Shown one piece after another: positions 56,023 through 64,000 of a stretch of DNA of 64,000 nucleotides. The position numbers and the translations under genes are program-made. How positions within the stretch are numbered: position 1 is the stretch's first letter; every line of letters starts with the position of its first letter. This DNA is from Macrothele yani (Eukaryota; Arthropoda; Arachnida; Araneae; Macrothelidae). The stretch is from assembly GCA_039090855.1 (NCBI GenBank), contig CM076991.1, positions 104,110,021-104,174,020 of the forward strand. Reading direction: 5' to 3'. The notes beneath the pieces were generated by a model. The model worked only from the letters and a program-made list of their open reading frames with translations. It searched no databases and was not told the DNA's origin.

Positions 56023-57354
56023 GTGTCAGTTTTTGTGACAACTTGTGGTGTCGATACAAATAGTGCTGAAGTGAGTTCCGTACAAACGATTAAACCTAAA
56101 AACCCCAAACATGTGAAAGCGGATAAGAAGGGGAGGTGTCGCTACTACGACAGATCTTACATTAAATATGGATTCATTTCATATATGTGTGATCCACCTC
56201 TCCCACTATGTGCAAGTTGCATCCAAACTTTATCAAATAACAGTATGAAACCATCTTTTCTACAACGGCACTTAACTACTAATTACGGTGCGTTTAAGGA
56301 TAAGTTCGTTGATGGTGTTTGAACGAAAGGTTACGAGAGTAAGCAAAATAAGCAAACCCCAACATATAATCCACAATTTTACACAATCATCAAGGTTGGC
56401 TTTCGAGATATCATAAGAACTGGCATTGCTAACAGCCAAAAATAAGAAATCATATATAGCAGAGTTTTCTATTATTCCTGGTTCTTTAATTGTAGACAAT
56501 GAAAGGTTAGATACTAAATTTGCAAACACAGTAAACATGATTCCGAATTCTGATACGACTGTAGGTCGCGGAATTCTTTTTTTTTTATTGCAGATTTAAC
56601 GACCACCGTGAGCAACTCAATGAGCTATAAGCAGTCGCCCGTCCCTAATTTAGGGGGACTGGTTCCAGGGAAGGGAGAGAGCCAGTGCCGTAAGACAAAC
56701 ACAACATCCATGCCTCACCGGGATTCGAACCCGGACCCCTTTCGGACGAATGATCAGAGGCCATCGCTTAGACCACTGCGCCACCGGGGCGGGGCGGCAG
56801 GTCGCCGAATTCATGAAATGCCACAAAATGTTGTTGAACAAACTGTGGAAAAAATTAAACTTGGCAAACGATTTTCTACCCAAATTGATGAATGAGCGGA
56901 CGTTTCTAATGATGTTCAGGTGTTTCTGTTCGTTCGGTGTTTTGATGCTCAGAAAAGCGTAATTACTGACGATATACTCGGACCTAAAGAACTACAACAA
57001 CACACGAAGGGAGAAAATATTTTTCAAACCCTTTATAGTTTTATAAGGCTTAAATTAGGTTTACAGTGGGATTGGTGCATCAGTATAGCCACCGATAGAG
57101 CTGCTTTAATGACAGGCTAAAAAGGTGGTCTTGTTGCCCCAATTCGCGCAGTTAACCTCGACATCAATTGGGAACGCGGCTTTACACATAAACAAAGTTT
57201 GGCTGCAAAAAACATGACCCCTGAGCTGTATGAAACATTGAACAGTGCTGTAAAAGTAGTCAATCTGATCAAGTCCTAAGCGTTAAATTCCCGTCTTTTT
57301 AAGAAAATGTGTGAGACGGGATCTGCACATACACATTAACGTGTTTTCTCTCAA
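56023..57354 (+). pseudogene. hAT transposase (ZBED5/FAM200 type), broken
   Basis: The frame at 56023-56322 has YDRSYIKYGFISYMCDPPLP, then CASCIQTL and FLQRHLTTNYG, a BED-like C-x2-C...H motif. A frameshifted middle part contains ELALLTAKNKKSY (56410) and IPNSDTTVGR (56550). After the SINE it resumes RIHEMPQNVVEQTVEKI, then KRFSTQIDE (first catalytic Asp region), FVRCFDAQKSVI, LQWDWCISIATDRAALMTG (second Asp block, stop at 57118), AAKNMTPELYETLNSAVK and LFKKMCE. Stops and an internal deletion near 57335 disable it. Confidence 0.82.
56577..56798 (-). mobile_element. SINE-1 copy inside the hAT transposase
   Basis: Complete tRNA-like head, body and A-tail on the minus strand. The TSD AGGTCGCGGAATTC and AGGTCGCCGAATTC (13 of 14) is at 56563-56576 and 56799-56812. 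Removing it rejoins the transposase as TTVGR/RIHEM. Confidence 0.92.
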
Positions 57355-58334
57355 AATTGGAATCTGCGCGGTACAGCGGCAAACGTTATAAATACAAGCC
57401 TGCAGCTGACCGCGATCATATTGCACTTTGAGGTTGAGTGGAAATGTCGCGGCGGGAGAGAACTGACTTTGAGAAAGGAAAGATTGTCGGGTGTTATATT
57501 AGTGGGTTGTCCATAACAGAAACCGAGAGACGTTTAAACATATCCAAGTCAACTATTTTGGATGTACTGAATAAGTGAAAGACACATGGCGTGCCTGAAG
57601 CAGCAAAACGTAAAAGCAGACCAAAGAAAATCAGTGATAGAGGACGTCGAAGCCTCAGGAGAGTCGTTACAGCTAATCGACGGAGTACTGCAATAGACCT
57701 CAGTGTACAGGTGAGTAAAAATGCTGGAACCTCGGTGTGTACACGTACTATTCGCAGCTAACTTCATTCCATGGTTTACTGTGGTCGTGCGGCTGCTCAT
57801 AAGCCTTTCATCTCCACTCGGAATGCTACTCGTCGTTTAGCATGGTGTAAAGAACATTTATCGTGGACCTTAGATCAGTGGAAACGGGTCCTATGGAGTG
57901 ATGATTCCAGATGCACGATCCATCAGTCTGATTTCCGTGAGTCGGTATGGCGGCAGCCGGGGGAACGCTATTCACCATAGTGTACTGTTCCTACGGTCAA
58001 GTTTAGAGCTGGCAGTGTACTCGTGTGCCCATTGGTTATAGTGGAAAAACCTGTTAATCAGCACGTCTGCCTCGATATTCTGGACAATTATGCCCTACCA
58101 ACTCTGTGGCAATACTATGGAACTGACCCTTGTTGGTACCAGCAGGATAATGTACCGAGCCATAAAGAAAGGACTGTTACGACGTGGTTTGACGACAATT
58201 CCGAATCGTGTATGAACTGGCATGCAAGGAGCTCTGATTTTAATCCCATCGAGCACCCATGGGATGAATTACAGTGCCGCATAAAAAGTTTGGAACCAAG
58301 GTCTACTACTAATCAACTACTAATCAACAGTTAA
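57355..58334 (+). mobile_element. Tc1-like fragment, family X
   Basis: Same family as 15935 and 19577. It opens with GCGCGGTACAGCGGCAAACG instead of the terminal repeat and runs out after GTCTACTACTAATCAACTAC, so both terminal repeats are absent. It is joined to a broken hAT on the left and a minisatellite on the right. Confidence 0.85.
57444..58334 (+). pseudogene. Tc1-family transposase (family X), fragment
   Basis: It starts MSRRERTDFEKGKIVGCYI (57444). A stop at about 57577 follows LDVLNK. It continues with SRPKKISDRGRRSLRR, a stop near 57760, HKPFISTRNATRRLAW, WSDDSRCTIHQ (first Asp; the usual Glu is Asp), WYQQDNVPSHKERT (second Asp) and DFNPIEHPWDEL (catalytic Glu). The last residues, TTNQLLINS, are created by the junction with the minisatellite. 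Catalytic residues are retained but stops prevent function. Confidence 0.85.
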
Positions 58335-58950
58335 CCAGGGAGAACAATTAATCGACATTGAGGTAGATACTTCCCATTCTATGATTATATGTAGTTAACC
58401 TGTGTCCACAATTCATCGACATTGTGATAGAGACTTTCCAATTCAATGATTATATGTAGTTAACCTGGGTAAATAATTCATCGGTATTGAGATAGAGACT
58501 TTCCTGTTCAGTGATTATGTGTAGTTAACCTGTGTCCACAATTCATTGGCATTGCGATAGAGACTTTCTAATTCAATTATTATATGTAGTTAACCTGTGT
58601 AAACAATTCATCGGCATTGAGGTAGAGACTTTCCCATTCTATCATTATGTGTAGTTAACCTGTGTCCACAATTCATCGGCATTGTGATAGAGACTTTCCA
58701 ATCCAATGATTATATGTAGTTAACCTGTGTAAACAATTCATCGGCATTGAGATAGATACTTTCCCGTTCAATGATTATATGTACTTAACTTGGGTAAACA
58801 ATTCATCGGCATTGAGATAGAGACTTTTCCATTCAATGATATGTGTAGTTAGCCTGTGTCCACAATTCATCGACATTGCGATACTTTCCCATTCAATGAT
58901 TATGAGTAGTTAACCTGTGTCCCCAATTCATCAGCGTTGCGAGAGGAGGG
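58335..58950. repeat. ~65-bp minisatellite with dimeric higher-order pattern
   Basis: About nine units of GTAGTTAACCTG...AATTCATCGRCATTG...ATAGAGACTTTCC. Two types alternate: TGTGTCCACAATTC with TTGTGATAG, and TGTGTAAACAATTC with TTGAGATAG, giving an A-B period of about 130 bp. The last units lose the alternation. Confidence 0.85.
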
Positions 58951-59049
58951 GCGTGCAGAGACTTTAAATCGTCTACCAATGACGTCACATACGGCCGCTA
59001 TAGGAGACAAATTTGGGAATCACGCTGGACAGGGCATGGACACCTTGTA

Positions 59050-59680
59050 GGCACTGTCTTCTAACGCAGACAGTGATGAAGCTGGGCATCAGGAATACCG
59101 TGGAGATCCCGCAACAGAACACGCTGCAGCACCTCATCGACGTATTGTCGTGCTGCCATTGTGCTAACTAGACGTACGACCGGAGAACGGGTGTTGAAAT
59201 TGGTAAAGCTCCAAACCATGTCTCCAAAGTGAGGAGCTGCATGACTCTCGCACATGGCAGAAAGGTCATGCCGGTAACACCGTCGTCTCCAGACTCTCAA
59301 TCGATGATCATCGGCGCTGAGAGAAAAGCGAGACTGGTCGCCCAATACGACATGCTTCCGGTCGTTCCTCCACACATGTCTGATACGGAAACCACTGCAA
59401 CCTTGCGCCGCGATTTGCTGCAGTGTGTTGGAGTCGTCGCAATGGCTGGTGAGAGCTCAAACATTCATCAGCCAATTTGCGATTCACAGTCCTTGTCGAT
59501 ACGGGGACATGCATAGCTGCCTGGATACCTGAATTAATGTCGCTGTCTGCAGATTGTAAAGCTATTATTGCTTGTCGTGGAATGCGACGATCGAGGGGTT
59601 CGAACGTCCGCCTGCGCGTCACACTCCCACTATGATGACGCACGTTATCTTCGTCCAATCATTGTCGCCACATTCGGCTG
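59050..59680 (-). mobile_element. Tc1-like fragment, internal
   Basis: The minus strand has RTFEPLDRRIPRQAIIALQ (N-terminal, 59605), VNRKLADECLSSHQPLRRL (59480), then LGDQSRFSLSADDHRLRVW (first-Asp block, 59340), HFGDMVWSFTNFNTRSPVV and AARQYVDEVLQRVLL. It ends before the second Asp, at IPDAQLHHCLR. One frameshift lies near 59350. No terminal repeats were found. Confidence 0.75.
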
Positions 59681-60077
59681 TCAATTGTGCATCCCAATAC
59701 TTTTCTGCCGCGATGAGACTCAGGGATCAACCATACGCGCGTACCCCCTTGATGAAGCCTCTGCTGAAAGTAGAGGTGTGATGGTAAATTTCAGATGACG
59801 TCGCCCAAGCGTAACCAAACCTTAAACGTGCTTTTGCCATCGAGGTCACTCCGATGCAATAGTCCACATGCCAAAATGAGGGCAACCAAACTTTCCTACT
59901 CTTTTAGCTCTCTCACCCGCCTCGTGATTGGTTCGCAACTGCTATCATATACATAGTCTAACTGTCGATACATACCCACGAATTCGCATGACGCTCCAAC
60001 AAATACTTCCTGGTGTGTCATTTTCTATATCAACTAGAGTATATTCACAGTTTTTGTTTGTTTGTGTGTTTTCGTGT
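59681..60077. other. No recognisable gene
   Basis: Flank between a Tc1 fragment and the TTAA repeat. May include the Tc1 5' end. No motif seen. Confidence 0.35.
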
Positions 60078-60081
60078 TTAA

Positions 60082-60620
60082 CTCTTTAAGCGACTGATGT
60101 ATCGAACCAAATAATGCGCTCCTCAAACAGCAATGTTCACATAGCGACCGGGCGTTAGGAAAGCTACTTCCAAACAATTCCTTCACGTTTTCACCTCAGC
60201 AGTACCGGCCATAAACCTGTCACAAGTGATAAGATATTATCTGCTCCACAATACGTCCAATCCGCGGAAAGGTAGAGATGAGCTAGTCCCCCGACATCAA
60301 AGAATGATGGCGAAGAGCTAGTGCACTGGGTCGAAACTAGCGACTCGAACATCTTCTTTCTACCCTTTCTTAGGCTTGTCGCCATTGATACAGTCCTTTT
60401 AGCAGATAATCTGTCAAAAAGGATTAGTGTCAATCTTCCCCTAAATGACAACATTGAATAACAAAACTTACGGGAAACCAATACTTTCTGGTGCGTAAGT
60501 ACAGCACTCGTTCCAGCCCCGTCCTGCACACTTCTCAGACAGCGAATATATTCGTTCGAGCTGATTTCACTCATCTCATTTTGCTAACAGAGAGTTAATT
60601 CGTTTCAGCAGGTTAAAGTG
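60082..60620. mobile_element. Second copy of the TTAA/CCCTTT-type repeat
   Basis: It follows TTAA (60078-60081) with CTCTTTAAGCGACTGATGT and ends GCAGGTTAAAGTG. It aligns with 52743-52890 and 53770-54136 but lacks the LTR-like insert. Shared landmarks include CCTCAAACAG, CCCTTTCTTAGG and GACAGCGAATATATTCGTT. Confidence 0.55.
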
Positions 60621-60750
60621 CTAACGACCACCATGAGCGATTCAGTAGTCATCCGTTTCTAAGTTAGGGCCATTCGTTCCAGGGAGTCGACAGAGATGGA
60701 GACGTGGACAAACACACCTCCCATGCTGCATTCCGAAATTGAATTTTGCT
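60621..60750 (-). mobile_element. SINE-1 remnant, strongly diverged
   Basis: CTAACGACCACCATGAGC, then TCCGTTTCTAAGTTAGGG, TTCGTTCCAGGGAG and CACCTCCCATGCTGCATTCC follow SINE-1 order on the minus strand. No tRNA head remains. Confidence 0.55.
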
Positions 60751-60799
60751 CAGCTCGGATGACTAAGCAAAAACAAGCGCTCTGATTTACCGAAAAGTA

Positions 60800-61300
60800 G
60801 ACGTGCAGTGGTTTCAGAAACACCGTGACTGGACACTGGGGGACTGGAAAAAAGTCATATGTCCGACGAGTCTCGATACATCTTGTTCTGTACCGACGGC
60901 AGGCAGAGAGTTTGGGGGGATCCCCATGAAGCCAAGTTTCTTGAAATGGTGCCATGGTGTGGGACACGTTCTATTGGGACGAATCCCGTAGTATTACTGG
61001 CAGGTGGGATGGATAATTTGAACATCGTTGGCAATCAAGTCCATCCTGCGATGTTGACTTTTTGTGCAGCAGATGACGGCTGTTTCATGGGCATTCATCA
61101 CGCAAGATACGTTCTGTGGTGGTTCAGTGAGCGTGTCAGCGAATTCCACCATCTTCACGGACCACAAAAAAGCCCATATCAAAACCTCATTGATAATATA
61201 TGGGACATGTTAGAGAAACAGATATGGGAGCAAAGTCAACTTCCGTGAAATCCATGCCAGTTAAGGAAATGTCTGGTGAACGCCTGGTATGCTGTAGATG
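60800..61300 (+). mobile_element. Tc1-like fragment, catalytic half
   Basis: QKHRDWTLGDWKKVI (60820), then MSDESRYILFCTDGRQRVW (first Asp, 60860), and LTFCAADDGCFMGIHHAR, where the second-Asp block (usually QQDNA) has decayed. Finally NLIDNIWDMLEKQI (Glu block with Glu replaced by Asp). One frameshift at 60858. No terminal repeats; truncated on both sides. Confidence 0.75.
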
Positions 61301-61302
61301 TA

Positions 61303-61807
61303 AACTGAAGTACCAAATGTCATGGGATAGCAGTATGCAAATCTTTAACTGTAGCTGCCGTCGTATAAAGTCTTTCGACGCAAGCCACGACTTTTATCAG
61401 TTGCGAGGTGTAATCTCGTGAGTCTGGTTGAACAATTGCGAGTAGGATTATGGTAAGCCGACGTGAATTATCGCAATTTGAACGAGGCATGATAGTGGAG
61501 TCAAACAAATGGGACATTTAATTTCCGAAGTTCTGCAAACATTCAACATTCTTCCATCGAGGGTGTCACGTGTGTACCGAGAATACCACATGGAAGGCAT
61601 TACCACCCACCGTGGACAGTGCAGTGGTTGACCACTGGTGCTGAACAACCGTGACCAGGAATGTCCATGCTAAAAGACAAACGGCACTGGCTCAAATAAT
61701 ATCCACATTCAAAGCAGGAGGTACCAGAGACATATCCATCAGGTCAGTGTTTAGCGTCCATGGGGTATGAGAGCAGAAGATCCACCAGAGTGCTTTTGTT
61801 AACACAC
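61303..61807 (+). mobile_element. Tc1-like 5' fragment, relative of 34531-38134
   Basis: It starts after TA (61301-61302) with AACTGAAGTACCAAATGTC, matching the terminal repeat of the 34531 element. ATG at 61450 opens MVSRRELSQFERGMIVESN. Further matches run to VSRVYREYHMEGI (61570) and GGTRDISIRSVFSVHG (61720-61760). It breaks off at 61807. Stops are present. It lies just after another Tc1 fragment, so the insertion may have disrupted that one. Confidence 0.75.
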
Positions 61808-61976
61808 TGTAAAAAATTGCTGTGAATTCTCGGTGTTTCAACTGTATTAAAACGGTTTACAGACCGTAAGCACGCCAACAGGCGATGAACCGTAAATTTT
61901 CGGTAGATAAACAACATGTTCACGGTGTTTAAACTGTTTTAACCATTGCGGTATAATACCTGTTTTTTTACGTGCT
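61808..61976. mobile_element. Short MITE-like repeat
   Basis: Inverted ends CACTGTAAAAAATTG (61808) and complement of CACGTAAAAAAACAGG (ending 61976). The interior has short repeats of CGGTGTTTNAACTGT type. No coding capacity. TSD not clear. Confidence 0.5.
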
Positions 61977-61984
61977 GTCGAATG

Positions 61985-62098
61985 GCAACGGGCTGGTCGC
62001 GGACGCCATGTTGGTACGAAGCGATGGAGGTCTCTCTATACACAAAATAAGGATTTCTAAGTAATTAAATAATTGAAGCACCGCAGCATTTATTTTCG
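61985..62098 (+). other. Candidate first exon or promoter
   Basis: A GC-richer patch with CGCGGACGCCATGTTGG (YY1-like GCCAT core) is followed 90 bp later by a strong splice-donor match TTTCG/GTAAGTATT (62098/62099). A long pyrimidine tract with CAG ends at 62508. The ATG at 62009 opens only about 18 codons. This is the best host-gene-like signal in the window, but it rests on short motifs. Confidence 0.3.
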
Positions 62099-62206
62099 GT
62101 AAGTATTTTTTTGTTTTGTGTAAGTCACAGTGCATTATGATGAGAATGTTAGTATTAAGTGGTTTTGGTAACAATTGAAACAAGTTTGATGTTTTATTTC
62201 ATGTAT

Positions 62207-62255
62207 GAGTTGCTCACGGTGGTCGTTAAACCTCCACTCAAAAAAAAAAAAAAAA
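62207..62255 (+). mobile_element. 5'-truncated SINE-1 (49 bp)
   Basis: Only the last 34 bp of the SINE-1 body (GAGTTGCTCACGGTGGTCG...) and an A-tail remain. The perfect 12-bp TSD TATTTCATGTAT is at 62195-62206 and 62256-62267. Confidence 0.93.
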
Positions 62256-62267
62256 TATTTCATGTAT

Positions 62268-63277
62268 TTCGTTCAAATTATTTGTTAGGCCGAACAAGTT
62301 CAGTAAACGAATGCAGTTGCTAACTAATTTTCCTCGCTTGTCCTGTGACTAGGTGACAACTAGTTTTGGAGAACGAGGTACAAATTGTATAATGGTCAAT
62401 TTTACCCAGACCACGTGGGTGCCAGGAAATTTTTATTTAGCATTCGCAAGTGCTAAAAATTCTAACACTATGCTCCTGCTTCCTTCCTTTTTTTTTTTTT
62501 TTTTTCAGTGCCAGACAGCGTTTTTTGGAATCTGGGCTACTGAATATTTTGTGGCCCCTATTTCTGGTCACAAGTGCTTGTAAAATACGAATGTCCTATT
62601 GACTATACGATAGATATGTATGTCTTGTACATATGTTGGATACCTATTTCCTTTATATATGTATGTTAAGGCTTTGTAAAATACATCTTATGTGTTTGCA
62701 GACATAAGGAAATGTATTATTTTAAATATTTATTCCTAAAGAAATGCAAACATTGAATCAAGTATAGATAACAAAAATTTGAAATGAATGCACAAAAACA
62801 GAAGTTCACACATAGTTCAGGAGTTTGTCTTTAAAATGTCTGTTTAAAGATGCTGAAACATTTTTCTGCAAACTAACACATTGAAGAAATCTCATGTGAG
62901 CAGTGTGTACACCTCATCTGTGGTAAGATAGAAATTTATCAGAACCAATCAATTTCTTAAAAATTAGTTGAAATATATCAATACACAGGTATTTGTGTAG
63001 TAATAACTGCCAGTGTTTTCTGTAAAATTATAAAAAAATGACAGAAATATCACTCAACTCATGCCCAACGCACAACTCGAGGCGCGTCGCGTAAACTTAA
63101 TATCAGTACCAATATCTGTTTGTTTTATTTATAAAATGAGTACCCCAAAAGGTGTATTTCAATGCAAACACAATTGCACGTAGAAAGTTTTACAAACAGG
63201 TCACTTATGCTAGGCAGTAATTACATTAGAACTGCTTCGTGAGCTAAGAAAAGCCCCTCAAAAAAATCACTTCTGGT
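62268..63277. other. No confirmed gene; acceptor-like tract at 62508
   Basis: A run of about 21 T then CAG (62486-62508) is followed by a 24-codon open frame ending at 62583. The rest is AT-rich without motifs. Confidence 0.35.
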
Positions 63278-64000
63278 GTCATCATCATCATCATTGTCAA
63301 CCATTATCAATCCACTGCTGGACGAAGGTCTCCCCAAGTTTCCTCCACAACGGTCTGTCTTGTGCCAGTCTCCTCCATGTCACCCCTGCATACTTTCGAA
63401 TTTCATCCACCCATCTCCCATGTGGTCTTCTTCTGGGTCTTTTCCTGTCCCTTGGAATCCAATCTAAAATTTCGGCTGTCCATCGATGATCTGTCCTTCT
63501 GGCAGTATGTCCAGCCCATTGCCATTTCAGGGATTTAACTCTGATCATGATGTCTTCCACTCTTGTCATTTTTCGGATCCACGAGTTCCTCTTCTTATCT
63601 CTCCTGGTTACACCAAGTATGCACCTCTCCATGCTTCTTTGAGTTGTCTGCAGCCTTTGTATGTCTCTTTTAGTTAAGGTCCACGTCTCTGCACCATACG
63701 TAAGCACTGGAAGGATGCATTGATCAAACACTTTTCTTTTAAGACATAATGGCATATTGCTCTTGAAAATTATGCTGTTTCTTCCAAAAGCTCTCCAGGC
63801 AAGTTTTTGTACGCCGATTAATTTCTTCATCAATGTGACCCTCACTTGATATCTGCTGTCCAAGATAAACGTACGTGTCTGTTATCTCCAGCTTTTCTCC
63901 ATCAATCGATAAATCTTCATTTCTTGTAAAAGCATTGAACATCACTTTTGTCTTCTGAAAGTTCATTTTTAATCCCACTTCTTTACTCTTGTCAGCAAGT
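63278..64000 (-). mobile_element. RTE-type LINE, third copy, runs off the window
   Basis: It starts with the same CATCATCATCATTGTCAACC tail and matches 39383-40090 almost base for base. Minus-strand frames 63863-63297 and 63978-63739 encode the RT thumb and C-terminal region (FNAFTRNEDLSIDGEKLEI to FVQQWIDNG). One extra T at about 63808 (CAAGTTTTTG versus CAAGTTTTG) causes the only frameshift seen. The 5' part lies beyond 64000. Confidence 0.92.
63297..63978 (-). pseudogene. RTE reverse transcriptase C-terminal part, one frameshift
   Basis: Two overlapping frames joined by a +1 base at about 63808. Upstream: MNFQKTKVMFNAF and TYVYLGQQISSEGHIDEEI. Downstream: LAWRAFGRNSIIFKSN, TYGAETWTLTKRDIQ, WTAEILDWIPRDRKR and the FVQQWIDNG end. 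Nearly identical to the copy at 39400, which suggests both are recent. Confidence 0.88.

Larger units (their letters stand above)
54961..57354 (+). mobile_element. hAT element (ZBED5/FAM200-like), truncated at the 3' side
   Basis: It begins CAGTGCTATTCAACCTGTGG, the CAGTGxTxTTCAACC hAT terminus. The coding part is at 56023-57354. It is interrupted by TRIM-t copy G (55414-55908) and SINE-1 (56577-56798). The 3' side stops at a Tc1 fragment at about 57355. The right terminal repeat was not found, so the TSD (left candidate CTCTAGGT, 54953-54960) is unconfirmed. Confidence 0.75.

Overview
This is eukaryotic, AT-rich, intron/intergenic-type DNA, most probably from an arthropod. The evidence is the mixture of many decayed Tc1/mariner copies, an RTE-type LINE, Penelope-like elements, hAT, a Helitron Rep remnant and several tRNA-derived SINE families. 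The load resembles chelicerate genomes, but the taxon is a guess. I found no intact host protein-coding gene. Nearly everything I can name is a mobile element, and most copies are dead (stops, frameshifts, truncations). Boundaries were fixed by reading terminal repeats and target-site duplications (TSDs) directly.

The most unusual content is a family of 0.43-0.59 kb miniature LTR retroelements (TRIMs), here called TRIM-t, at 4353-4937, 8507-8935, 20626-21211, 24678-25258, 33068-33630 and 55414-55908, with solo LTRs at 26301-26442 and 49734-49879. Each complete copy has two direct repeats of about 133-180 bp starting TGT and mostly ending TTATA. In most copies a TGGCGCCCGAAC primer-binding site lies one base after the first repeat and a polypurine tract before the second. 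Four copies have exact 4-bp TSDs. Each repeat contains a tRNA-like sequence with A- and B-box motifs, which makes it a tRNA counterpart of the plant Cassandra TRIMs, whose LTRs carry a 5S rRNA gene. Two 0.5-kb solo LTRs (23059-23569 and 54213-54737) have the same termini and 4-bp TSDs and are candidates for the autonomous partner. A separate 4.0-kb non-autonomous LTR element (45519-49527) has an 18-nt tRNA-Lys-type PBS, a 4-bp TSD and a zinc-knuckle protein fused to an integrase-like C-terminus.

Layout: 1-3.8 kb, sparse, one SINE. 3.8-7.8 kb, a four-level nest: Penelope-like element > mariner > Tc1 > TRIM-t. 8.5-13.7 kb, TRIM, an ~84-bp satellite, a Helitron Rep remnant and SINEs. 14.2-21.4 kb, three Tc1 elements, one holding a TRIM. 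21.9-26.4 kb, Penelope remnant, solo LTR, tandem repeats and a Tc1 split by a TRIM, with its N-terminal end amplified as a 156-bp tandem repeat. 27.7-33.6 kb, mariner deletion derivative, satellite with two SINEs, Tc1 split by a SINE and carrying a templated palindrome, TRIM. 34.5-38.1 kb, Tc1 > hAT > Tc1. 38.4-42.5 kb, two RTE LINE copies, tail to tail. 43.8-49.5 kb, tandem repeats and the LTR element. 51.5-62 kb, a TTAA-flanked repeat with an LTR-like insert, solo LTR, a hAT holding a TRIM and a SINE, Tc1 fragments, a dimeric minisatellite and a MITE. 63.3-64 kb, a third RTE copy running off the window.

The elements relate as hosts and parasites: SINEs depend on LINE reverse transcriptase, TRIM-t presumably on LTR-element Gag/Pol, and the hAT and Tc1 remnants on autonomous relatives elsewhere.
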